A stretch of DNA of 64,000 nt from NCBI GenBank assembly GCA_014879735.1, contig JACSRN010000103.1, positions 52,808-116,807 on the forward strand, in the 5' to 3' direction. The position numbers were made by a program, and so were the translations under genes. The stretch comes from Paracoccaceae bacterium (GTDB taxonomy: Bacteria > Pseudomonadota > Alphaproteobacteria > Rhodobacterales > Rhodobacteraceae). The notes under the pieces were generated by a model. It did not search any database. It was not told the DNA's origin and worked only from the letters and a program-made list of their open reading frames with translations. Shown here piece after piece: positions 38,906 to 48,626 of the stretch. Numbering within the stretch: position 1 is the stretch's first letter; every line of letters starts with the position of its first letter.

Positions 38906-39771
38906 CGTGCGGTCTCCCGGAAGCCATCGGCCAGAAGGTTGCAGGCCACGACGACCGAAGTCACGGCCGCCGCCGGCAAAAGCGCGATATGGGGGTAGAT
39001 CGTCATCAGGTTCACGCCCTCGACCACCATGCCGCCCCAGTCAGGCGTGGGTGGCGGCAGGCCAAGGCCGAGAAATCCCAGCGTGCCGACCAGGATGACG
39101 GCATAGCCGGTCCGCAGGCACAGATCGACGATCAGCGGCGTACCGACATTGGGCAGGATTTCGGCCGCCATGATATAGATCGGGGATTCGCCGGCGGCGC
39201 GGGCGGCCAGCACATATTCCAGCCCCTTGACCGCAAGAACCTGGCCCCGCATCAGCCGCGCCACCCCCGGCGCATAGGTCAGCGTCACCGCGATGACGAT
39301 GTTCCACAGCGAGGGCCCGAAGGTGGTGATCAGGATGATGTAGAGGACAAGCGCCGGAAAGGCGAGCATCACGTCGCCGGCGCGGGCCAGGATCGTGTCG
39401 GTCCAACCGCCATACCAGCCGCCGGCCAGCCCGGCGATGGCACCGACCAGAAAGGCCGAGAAGACCGACAGCGGAATGACGAGGAAGGTCGTCCTGGCGC
39501 CAAAGATGATGCGCGACAGCAGATCCCGGCCGATGGCATCGGTTCCAAGCCAATGGGCCGCCGAGGGCGAGGGGTCGGCGCTGGCCGCAAAGTCGATGGC
39601 GGTGGGATCATAGGGCGCGATCCAGGGCGCGCCAATCGCCACGACCAGCCAGAAGACCAGGATCGCCAGCCCGACGGTCGCGCTGCGCGACCGCAACAGG
39701 CGCGACCCCCGCAGCCGTACCAGGAAGCCGGCCCGCGCCGGCGTGGTCGTCCTGTCCGCTCCGGCCGTCAT
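38902..39771 (-). CDS. Peptide-type ABC transporter permease (DppC-like)
   Basis: MTAGADRTTTPARAGFLVRLRGSRLLRSRSATVGLAILVFWLVVAIGAPWIAPYDP; HWLGTDAIGRDLLSRIIFGARTTF; 4-bp overlap with both neighbours. Confidence 0.9.
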
Positions 39772-40781
39772 GCGACGCGGATCCGCGGGTCGAGAAGGAC
39801 ATAGGCCAGGTCGCCAAGGAACTGGGTCGTCACCGCCACGCTGAGCGCGATCAGCGTCAGTGCCTGGATCAGGTAGATATCGCCGAACAATGCGGCCTCC
39901 AGCATCAGCCGGCCGATGCCGGGATAGGCGAAGATCGCCTCGACCACGACAACGCCGGTCAGGATCCAGTTGATCTGCAGGAGGATGACGGTGACGGGCG
40001 CGATCATCGCATTGCGCAGCACATGCAGCATGGCCACCCGCATCGGCGCCAGGCCCTTCAGCCGGGCGGTGCGGACGAAAGGCTGCGCCAGGGTATCGAC
40101 CACGGAACTGCGGACGATGCGTGTGACATAGGCCGAAGAGGCGATGACCAGGACCGCCACCGGCAGCACCAGTTGCGAACCGACCGACCATCGGTCGCCC
40201 GGATCAAGCGGGCTGGTTCCCGGCAGCCAGCCCAGCGATGCCGCAAAGACGAAGATCAGAAGAACCGCAACCACGAATTCCGGCAGCGAGGTCAGGCTGA
40301 CCGTCGTGACCGAGATGATGCGGTCCAGCGCGCTGCCCTCGGTCATTCCCGCCAATACGCCCAGAACCAGCGAGATTGGCACCGTCAGACCAATGGCCCA
40401 GACAGTCAGCGTAACGGTATGGCCGAAGCGGTCGGCCAGGACGTCGACAATCGGCCGCCCCTGCATCAGCGAAAAGCCGAAATTGCCGAAGTATTGCGCA
40501 CCCCGCGGATCGCTGAGGCCAAGCCCGGTGGCCGGCCCGCCAAGTTCGTTCGGCACCAGCCCGACAAGCATGCCGAGCCAGCGCAGGTATCGGGTGAAAA
40601 GCGGATCGTCCAGGCCCAGCCGGTCCGACAGCGAACGGACCTGGCTTTCCAGCGCATAGGGGCCGAGAATCTTGGACGCGACATTGCCCGGAGAAAACTC
40701 GGTCACGGCGAAAAGCAGGAACGATGCGATCAGCAGGATGAAGGCGAACTGGCCCAGCCGGTTCAGGACGATCCGCGCCAT
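39768..40781 (-). CDS. Peptide-type ABC transporter permease (DppB-like)
   Basis: MARIVLNRLGQFAFILLIASFLLFAVTEFSPGNVA; FVRTARLKGLAPMRVAMLHVLRNAMIAPVTV; FAYPGIGRLMLEA. Confidence 0.9.
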   Translation of the reverse strand: MARIVLNRLGQFAFILLIASFLLFAVTEFSPGNVASKILGPYALESQVRSLSDRLGLDDPLFTRYLRWLGMLVGLVPNELGGPATGLGLSDPRGAQYFGNFGFSLMQGRPIVDVLADRFGHTVTLTVWAIGLTVPISLVLGVLAGMTEGSALDRIISVTTVSLTSLPEFVVAVLLIFVFAASLGWLPGTSPLDPGDRWSVGSQLVLPVAVLVIASSAYVTRIVRSSVVDTLAQPFVRTARLKGLAPMRVAMLHVLRNAMIAPVTVILLQINWILTGVVVVEAIFAYPGIGRLMLEAALFGDIYLIQALTLIALSVAVTTQFLGDLAYVLLDPRIRVA

Positions 40782-40782
40782 G

Positions 40783-42477
40783 TCAGGCCCCAAGCGCCAG
40801 CTTGTTGGCGAAAAGGGCATAGGTCGGGTGCATCTCGAACCCCATCACACGGGAATCGTAGAAGGTCAGCAGCTTGCGCCAGTAGGTCTGGACAATGGGC
40901 CCGTCTTCCTGCAGCAGTGCCTCGATCTCGGCCATCTTGCCGCGCCGGACCTCGGGGTCGGGCATCGCCTCGGCCTCGGTCAGCAGGCGGTCGAACTCGG
41001 GGTTGGCATAGCCGCTTTCGTTCCAGGCCCCGCCGCTGCGATAGGCAAGGCCAAGGTTGATCACCGCCAGCGGCCGGTGCGCCCAGACGGTGGAGCCGAA
41101 GGGAACCGTCGTCCAGACATCCCAGTACTGCGCATTGGGCATGACGTTGATGTTGCAGGTGACACCGGCCTCCTTCAGCATTTCCTGAATGGCCGTCGCG
41201 TTGCGCAGGTGGTGGGCGGGATCTTTCTGGATCACCAGTTCCACCTCCAGCCCGTCGCCATGGCCAGCCTCGGCCAGCAACGCCCGGGCAGCCCCGATAT
41301 CCTGCTTCCATTCCGGCAGCTTGGCATATTCCGGGTGAATGGGTGCGACATGGTGGTGTTCGGCCGGCGTTGCGAAGGGGCCGAATGTCACGGCACTGGC
41401 CTTCACCGGATCGATGGCCAGCCGGAAGGCCTTGCGCACACGCGGGTCGTCGAAGGGTTTCTGCTTGACGTTCATGCGGCTGATCGCAGTGTCGGCGGTG
41501 GTCACGTCATGCAGCGTCAGATGCTTTTGCTGCTCCAGCATCGACGAAAATTCCGGCTGCACCTGGAAGGCGCCATGAACCTGTCCCGAGATCAGGGCGT
41601 TCAGGATCGCCTGATCGCCGCCGCCGAGATCGATGAACTCCACCCGGTCGAGATAGGGACCCTCGCCCCAGTAATCCGAGACCGCCTCGATCACAGCGCG
41701 GCGGCCGGGTTCGATCTCGACCAGCGTGAAGGCGCCGGTGCCGTTCGACCCCACGTCGAAGGTGCCGCCCTGATCGGGGTCCAGCATCACCGCCTGATAG
41801 TGGTTCAGATGTTCGGGAATGGCCAGTTGCGGCTCTTTCAGGTTCAGCCGAACGGTCTGGTCGTCCACCCGCTCGATGGCATCGGGCGACCAGAGTTCGT
41901 GGCCGATGACCGGCTGGCCGTTCTCGTCGGTCTGGCCGGTATCGACCTCGTTCAACATGTAGCCCTTCATCAGCCCCAGCATGGACGAGCCCACGTCGTC
42001 CGACAGCAGCCGTGTCAGGTTCCAGATCACATCATCGACGGTGAAATCCCGGCCGGAATGCCACTTCACCCCAGGTCGCAGGCGCAGCGTCCAGGTCTTC
42101 AGGTCATCCGACGGTTGCCAGCTTTCCAGAAGATGCGGCCGGGTGACGTTGTCCGAGCCGATCACCGTCAGGTATTCGACGACCTGCGAATAGATCCAGG
42201 GATGGGCGGTGGTGTTCGCGATGGCTGGGGATTTCACATCGTATACGGTGGTCTCCAGCCGCAGGGTCCCGCCCTTGGGCTTTGCCTCCGGCGCGGTCTC
42301 CTGCGCGAAGGCCGGGGTCACGATGCCGTCGATCGCCCCCGCCATCCCATAGGCCGCCGCCGCCGAGGCGCCGAGGAGCGTCGCCGTGCGCAGGAACTCG
42401 CGCCGGTTGATGCGGCCGCCGCGATACTGGGTCAGAAGCTGCGGCATGTAGCTGTGTTGATCGTCCGTCGGCATCAT
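40783..42477 (-). CDS. Peptide-type ABC transporter substrate-binding protein (Tat signal)
   Basis: INRREFLRTATLLGAS twin-Arg signal; LRPGVKWHSGRDFTVDDVIWNLTRLL SBP_bac_5 pattern. Confidence 0.9.
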   Translation of the reverse strand: MMPTDDQHSYMPQLLTQYRGGRINRREFLRTATLLGASAAAAYGMAGAIDGIVTPAFAQETAPEAKPKGGTLRLETTVYDVKSPAIANTTAHPWIYSQVVEYLTVIGSDNVTRPHLLESWQPSDDLKTWTLRLRPGVKWHSGRDFTVDDVIWNLTRLLSDDVGSSMLGLMKGYMLNEVDTGQTDENGQPVIGHELWSPDAIERVDDQTVRLNLKEPQLAIPEHLNHYQAVMLDPDQGGTFDVGSNGTGAFTLVEIEPGRRAVIEAVSDYWGEGPYLDRVEFIDLGGGDQAILNALISGQVHGAFQVQPEFSSMLEQQKHLTLHDVTTADTAISRMNVKQKPFDDPRVRKAFRLAIDPVKASAVTFGPFATPAEHHHVAPIHPEYAKLPEWKQDIGAARALLAEAGHGDGLEVELVIQKDPAHHLRNATAIQEMLKEAGVTCNINVMPNAQYWDVWTTVPFGSTVWAHRPLAVINLGLAYRSGGAWNESGYANPEFDRLLTEAEAMPDPEVRRGKMAEIEALLQEDGPIVQTYWRKLLTFYDSRVMGFEMHPTYALFANKLALGA

Positions 42478-42887
42478 TCATCCTCCGTAGGCTGGATCGG
42501 TTTTCGTCTTGCAGGCCGGTCGGTGCCGGCAGGCAGCATTTGCGCCAGGCCGCCGGGTATCGCGCCATGGGCAGGGGCGCGGGATCTAGGGTTGCAGATG
42601 CGGCCGGATCCGGTTGCCACAAGGGCGGTGTCCGGTCTGCGATGATGATCGGAGGGGCCGTTGACCACAAGGCAAAGCGCGAAGCGCCGGCCTGAAGGGC
42701 TGACATTTTTCCGGTTCGCGAATTTCCTGTTCGCGAACGATCCCAGCCGGTCGGAAAACCGCCGGCAACTCCGAACTTCATGCAACCTGCCGCTTCTGTG
42801 GCCACCCCGTCATCCGATTGTCGGAAACCGGCATGCCACCATGTTCAGGTGGCAGCGAAAAAATGCGACGCAAGAAAAAGTGCTCGT

Positions 42888-42918
42888 CCCGCAAGAAAAA
42901 CTGGGCCAGTCTTGCGGG
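42888..42918 (+). promoter_or_regulatory. Dyad CCCGCAAG-AAAA-ACTGG-G-CCAGT-CTTGCGGG abutting the lysR start codon
   Basis: 8-bp outer arms (42888-42895 / 42911-42918) plus 5-bp inner arms; ATG begins at 42919. Confidence 0.5.
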
Positions 42919-43845
42919 ATGAAACTTCCGCCTCTGAATGCGGTCAAGGTGTTCGAGGCCACGGCCCGAACCGGAAGCTTTGTCGCCGCCGCGACAGAGC
43001 TTGGCGTTTCCGCCGCCGCCGTCAGCCTGCAGATCCGCAAGCTGGAGGGGTTCCTCGGCAAGCCACTGTTCATCCGCGGCAATGCCGGTATCGTCATGAC
43101 CGATGCCGGACGGCTGATCTATCCGCAGCTTGCCCGGGCGCTGGAGGGAATCTCGTCGGCGACCTCGCGCATTCTCGACTATGACGTGCGGTCGAAGATC
43201 ACGCTCAGCACATTGCAATCGGTGGCGGACCGCTGGCTGGTGCCGGCGCTGGTGGACTTTTCGGCCGAGCATGCCGGCGTCGGGCTGGAAATCCGCGTCG
43301 ACAACGATCCTGTCGATTTTGCCCGGGAACGGATTGATCTGCGCATCGCTTTCGGGGCGCATTTCTATCCGGGCCTGCCGGTGGTGCCGCTGTTTCACGA
43401 CGAGGTGACGCCGCTCTGCGCACCCGCGCTCCTGTCGTGCCTCGATCCCGAGGCGATGCTGATGGATCTCGACGATGCGCGGTTCCTGCGGATCGAATGG
43501 GGCGGCTCCTATGCCTCCTATCCGACCTGGGCCGACTGGTTCGCCGCGGTCGGCTGCAACCGCCAGCTTGATCCCCGGACCGGCATCCGCTTTGCTGGCG
43601 CAGGCATCGCCGCCGCCGCCGCCGTCCGGGGCGCGGGTGTCATGCTCGGCTCGTGCCGGCTGCTGGCACAGGAGATCGCGGCGGGGCTTCTCGTTGCGCC
43701 CTTCGCCAGTGCCCTGCCGATGCCGCACCCCTATTGTGCGGTGCTGCCACCCGGCACCCAGGACAGCAGGGTGCAGTCGCGCGCGTTGCGCGATCTGCTG
43801 GCGGCGCTGACCATCGGCTCGGTTGCGCCACGCGGCCCGGCCTGA
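42919..43845 (+). CDS. LysR family transcriptional regulator (GcvA-like)
   Basis: MKLPPLNAVKVFEATARTGSFVAAATELGVSAAAVSLQIRKLEGFLGKPLFIRGNAGIVMTDAGRLIYPQL. Confidence 0.92.
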   Translation: MKLPPLNAVKVFEATARTGSFVAAATELGVSAAAVSLQIRKLEGFLGKPLFIRGNAGIVMTDAGRLIYPQLARALEGISSATSRILDYDVRSKITLSTLQSVADRWLVPALVDFSAEHAGVGLEIRVDNDPVDFARERIDLRIAFGAHFYPGLPVVPLFHDEVTPLCAPALLSCLDPEAMLMDLDDARFLRIEWGGSYASYPTWADWFAAVGCNRQLDPRTGIRFAGAGIAAAAAVRGAGVMLGSCRLLAQEIAAGLLVAPFASALPMPHPYCAVLPPGTQDSRVQSRALRDLLAALTIGSVAPRGPA

Positions 43846-43917
43846 TCCGCAGTCGGGATGGCCGGCCACTGCCACTGCCGGCGCACGCTGCCCCGGGGGA
43901 GGATCCGCGCGGCCCGG

Positions 43918-44682
43918 TCAGGGGGCGGCGTGGGATAGAAGGTCGCGTACCCGCTGGGCATTCGACGCCGCAAGGCGGCCGTCGGCATTGTACAGATTGT
44001 TTTCAAAGCCGATCCGCATCTTGCCACCCCGGCGCCCTGCGGCCACGAGGCAGGCGGTTTCCGCCGGGCCGAAGGCGCAGACCGCCCAGTCTGCCGCAAT
44101 GCTGCGGGCATGCTGCCGGGCAAGCGGTGCGTCCAGATCGGCGGGCGCCGATACCTGCCCTGCGGCGTAGCGCCCCAGCACATGCAGAAGCTGCACCTCG
44201 CCGGCGGGAATCGTTCCATCGGCCTGAAGCGCCGCAAGGCGATCGACCTCGGCGGCATCGTACAGGATGTGCTGCACCTGGATGCCGGCCCCGGCACAGT
44301 CATGGAAGAAGGCCCGCGTCCGGCCGATCTGGGGTTCGTCCAGGATTTCGCGCAGCGCAACCGAAACCATGCGCGGCCGGACCGCGGCCACCAGCGCCCG
44401 CTGCTCGGCCGCGGAATAGCGGCCCACGGCTTCGGTCGTGATCTGCACCGCCAGACCGGGGGTCGCCTGGGCCAGTGCTGCGATCAGTTCGGCATAAAGG
44501 CCGGCATCCAGCACATGCGCACCTTCGGCATCGCGGACATGCGCGTGGATCCCGTCTGCGCCGGCGGCCTGACAATCCACCGCACAGGCCACGATTTCTG
44601 GGATCGTCACCGGCAGCGCGGGATGGTCGGCCTTGCCGCGCCGTGCCCCGTTCGGGGCCACCATGACGCATGGCAGGCTCAT
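43918..44682 (-). CDS. 3-keto-5-aminohexanoate cleavage (BKACE, DUF849) family protein
   Basis: MSLPCVMVAPNGARRGKADHPALPVTIPEIVACAVDCQAAGADGIHAHVRDAEGAHVLDAGLYAELIAAL...VQITTEAVGRYSAAEQ...MRIGFENNLY. Confidence 0.82.
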   Translation of the reverse strand: MSLPCVMVAPNGARRGKADHPALPVTIPEIVACAVDCQAAGADGIHAHVRDAEGAHVLDAGLYAELIAALAQATPGLAVQITTEAVGRYSAAEQRALVAAVRPRMVSVALREILDEPQIGRTRAFFHDCAGAGIQVQHILYDAAEVDRLAALQADGTIPAGEVQLLHVLGRYAAGQVSAPADLDAPLARQHARSIAADWAVCAFGPAETACLVAAGRRGGKMRIGFENNLYNADGRLAASNAQRVRDLLSHAAP

Positions 44683-45655
44683 GCCGCCACCGCGCTGCGG
44701 ATCGCGCCGGAAAGCCTGACCACCAACTCGTCGATCTGGGCATCCTCGATGATGAAGGGCGGGGCCAGCAGGACATGATCGCCGCGGTGTCCATCGATGG
44801 TCCCGCCCATCGGATAGCAGATCAGGCCGGCGTCGAAGGCCAGCGCCTTCACCCGGCCATGAAGCCGCCGCGCCGGGTCGAAGGGCGTTTTCGTCGCGCG
44901 ATCCTCGACCAGCTCCACCCCGCGGAACAATCCGCGGCCACGGATGTCGTCGACATTGGGATGCTGCCCCAGTTCGGCCACCAGCGCCACCTGCAATTTC
45001 TCTCCCATCTCGCGCACCTGCGGCAGCTGTTTGCGGTCTCGGCAGCGGCGGCCATCGGATGACCCATATAGGTAGGGCCATGCTGGAAGAAGCCCGCGCC
45101 CAGCCCCTTGGCGATGGTGATCAGATCTGGCGCAACCCCGTCTTCGGCACAGGCGAACAGATGCCCGGTGCGCCCCATGCCGCACATCACCTCGTCAAGG
45201 ATCAGCAGCACGCCATGGCGGTCGCAGATCTCGCGGATGCGCTTCAGATAGCCCTGCACCGCGGGCACTGCACCGGCCGTCGCGCCCACCACCGGCTCGG
45301 CGATGAAGGCCATGACGCTCTCGGGTCCGGGGCGCCGGATCTCGGCTTCCCCCTCGTCGGCAACGCGCCAGCGATAGGCGGTGCTGTCTTCATGCTCCAG
45401 CCGGTCGCGGTATTCGTAGCACGGCGCGATATGGCTGGTCTCGACCATCAGCGGCGCGAACAGTCGCCGCCGCCATTCGTTGCCGCCCGCCGCAAGCGCA
45501 GCCAAGGTGTTGCCATGATCGGTTTGTCGCCGCGCGATGATGCGATGGCGCTGCGGCTGGCCGATCTTGATGAAATACTGCCGGGCCAGCCTGATTGCCG
45601 CCTCGACCGCCTCCGACCCGCCCGAGACGAGATAGACCCGCTCGATGCGCGGCGA
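44679..45655 (-). pseudogene. Class III (PLP) aminotransferase remnant: N-terminally truncated, internally deleted and frameshifted
   Basis: Frame [28 protein letters not shown]...LLILDEVMCGMGRTGHLFACAEDGVAPDLITIAKGLGAGFFQHGPTYMGHPMAAAAE. Frame B: QLPQVREMGEKLQVALVAELGQHPNVDDIRGRGLFRGVELVEDRATKTPFDP...LAPPFIIEDAQIDELV. Confidence 0.85.
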
Positions 45656-45683
45656 ACCTTCCCCTTCCCGACCGGAGCGTTGC

Positions 45684-46336
45684 ATGCAGATCGACTGGTC
45701 CGTCATCCTGACCTTTCTTCCCCAGCTTCTTGCCGGCGCGAAGATCACCATCCAGATCACCGTCATGGGCCTGCTGGGCGGAACGGTCATCGATACATTG
45801 GCCGGACTGATGCGCGCCTGTGGCGGGCCGGTTCTGAACGCCATCGCCTTCGTCTATATCGAGCTGATCCGGGGCACGCCGATCGTGGTGCAGGTGATGT
45901 TCCTTTACTTCGCGATGCCGGTGCTGGCCGGGATGCGTGTCGACCCGATGTCCGCGGCCGTGCTGCCCATCGTCGTGAACGCCGGCGCCTATATCGCGGA
46001 AATCGTGCGGGGCGCCTTCCTGTCGATCTCGAAGGGACTGGCCGAGGCTGGGCTGGCGCTGGGCCTGCCGCAGTGGAAGGTCCTGCTCTATATCCTTGGC
46101 CCGCTGGCATTTCGGCGGCTGATACCACCGCTGGGCAACCAGTTCATCGTCAACCTCAAGGATACCTCGCTTTTCATCGTGATCGGGGTGGGAGAGCTGA
46201 CACGCACCGGGCAGGAGATCATGGCATCGAACGTTCGCGCCGTGGAAATCTGGACGGCGGTCGCGGTGCTCTACCTGATCCTGACCGCCACGATGACCGC
46301 CACTTTGCGCGTCGTCGAAAAACGCATGAGGATCCT

Positions 46337-46340
<4 letters not shown>
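45684..46340 (+). CDS. Polar amino acid ABC transporter permease (HisM/GlnP type)
   Basis: [33 protein letters not shown]...[21 protein letters not shown]...[30 protein letters not shown]. Confidence 0.85.
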
Positions 46341-46762
<422 letters not shown>

Positions 46763-46804
46763 CGCAGCCTTTCAGGGGCTTGGCCGGATAGGACTGGCCG
46801 GAGA

Positions 46805-47689
46805 TCCGCAGGAACTGGGTCCGCCCTGGGTCGGGCCGGCCGGGCTGCCGTCACGCGGCATCTGGCGGGTCATGCGCTGTGGCAAACCGTGACCGCCGGC
46901 ATCCATGCGCCGCCTGTCGCGCGGATGGCAGAGGCGACCCAAGCCCGCTTTCCGACGATCTGGGGCGAGATCGAAGGCCTGGCAGAGGGGGCTGGGCTTG
47001 CCGGTGCATCAGGTCTTTGCCTGGAATTGCCGGGGCGATCTTCTGTCCTCGGTACCCGATGGCTGCACCACGGTGATGCTGCCCGGACCAGAGCCGGCGC
47101 TGGCCCATAACGAGGATGGGCTGCCGGTCTTCCGCAATGCCTGTTTCATCGCCGAGGCACAGCCGCAGGGCCAGCCCGGGTTCACGGCGTTCTGCTATCC
47201 CGGCTCGATCCCCGGGCATACCTTCGCCTTCACCACGGCGGGGCTGGTCCAGACGGTGAACTACCTGCGTCTGACGGGGGTCGAGGCGCACCTGCCCCGC
47301 ATGGTGCTGGGCCGCGCCGTGCTGGCCGCCCCGACGCTGGAACAGGCTGCCGGCCTTCTGCGGGACGCGCCATCGGGCGGGCTTCATTTTGCCCTGATGC
47401 ACCGCGACGACCGGCGGATTCTCTCGATCGAGTTTCGGCGGCGGAACCTGGTCCTGTCGGGCGGTCGACACGCCGTCAGCCCATGCGAACCACGCCCTGT
47501 ATCTGCCCCGCGGGCTGTCGGCGCAGATCGTCACCCGGTCCTCGCACGACCGGCAGGCGCGATGCAGGCGATGATCCCGACGAAGAAAACACCCTCGGCA
47601 CGGCACTGTTCCGGCTGACCGACCAGGGCCTTCGCTGGACCGTGCATGACACCCCCGACGGACCCGCCCGCTACAGTGGCGCCGCCTGA
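46805..47689 (+). pseudogene. C45 family acyltransferase/hydrolase remnant with at least three frameshifts
   Basis: Frame 2: [52 protein letters not shown]. Frame 3: GLPVHQVFAWNCRGDLLSSVPDGCTTVMLPG...LHFALMHRDDRRILSIEF. Frame 1: AVDTPSAHANHALYLPRGLSAQIVTRSSHDRQAR. Frame 2 again: DPDEENTLGTALFRLTDQGLRWTVHDTPDGPA. Confidence 0.85.
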
Positions 47690-48590
47690 AACCCTGACCG
47701 AACTGCGGTCGCTGGCCGTGGCCATCGCCCAGGGCGCCGGCCCGGTGACGCTCGGCACCAAGGCGCGCCATGCGCTGTCGCGCGTCCTGGAGATGGGGGG
47801 CAACCCGGTGCTGCTGTCGATCACGACATTGGCCGAAAACCTGTCGGTGAACCCCTCGACCCTGACACGGCTGGCGCATTCTCTGGGCTATTCCGGCTTT
47901 CCAGCCTTTCAGCAGGTGTTGCTGTCCGCATCGCTGGCGGGGCCTGGCGCGTTCTATTCCCAGCATGCCCGTGCAGCGCTGGAGGCCGGCAGCACGACCC
48001 ATGCGCGCGCGGCCCGGCTGTGCCGCGAAAACCAGGCCAATATCGAACGCTTCTTCGACCGTTTCGACGAGGGCGCCTTCGATGCCGCGGTGGCGATGAT
48101 CGTCACGGCACCGCGGGTGGTGATGCATGGCATCCGCCAGTTCCACGCGGTGGCAAGCTTTCTTGTCCACGGGCTGCGGATGATTCGGTCCGACGTGACC
48201 CTGCTCGATGCCGACGGGCTTGGCACGGCCGAGGGGCTGACGCAGATGGGACCCGACGATGTGCTGATCTCGACCAGTTGCGCGCCCTATTCGGCGCAGG
48301 TGGCCGAGGTGGCGGCAACGGCGCGGCGGCTGGGGCTGAAGACCGTGGCCATCACCGACCGGACCAGCTCGCCGCTGGTTGGCGCCTCGCGCGCGGCGAT
48401 CCTTGTCGCGCATGAGACCAGTTTCCTGTCCAACAGCATCGGCGCCTTCATCGTGGCGGTGGAATGCCTGATCAATGCCTGCGCCGCTGCCCGCCCCGAA
48501 TCCACGCGCGAGGCGCTGCGCCTGCGCGACCGGATGATCGACACGCTTGGCATCGAACTTTCCGCACCCGGCCCGGCCGACCGGGCCTGA
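47646..48590 (+). CDS. MurR/RpiR family transcriptional regulator (HTH + SIS)
   Basis: ITTLAENLSVNPSTLTRLAHSLGYSGFPAFQQVLLSA; SIS-like GIRQFHAVASFLVHGLRMI...DDVLISTSCAPYSAQVAEVAATARRLGLKTVAITDRTSSPL. Confidence 0.88.
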   Translation: MTPPTDPPATVAPPETLTELRSLAVAIAQGAGPVTLGTKARHALSRVLEMGGNPVLLSITTLAENLSVNPSTLTRLAHSLGYSGFPAFQQVLLSASLAGPGAFYSQHARAALEAGSTTHARAARLCRENQANIERFFDRFDEGAFDAAVAMIVTAPRVVMHGIRQFHAVASFLVHGLRMIRSDVTLLDADGLGTAEGLTQMGPDDVLISTSCAPYSAQVAEVAATARRLGLKTVAITDRTSSPLVGASRAAILVAHETSFLSNSIGAFIVAVECLINACAAARPESTREALRLRDRMIDTLGIELSAPGPADRA

Positions 48591-48626
48591 ACGCCGGCCC
48601 CCGCGCGCCCGAGGACCGGCCAGGCG

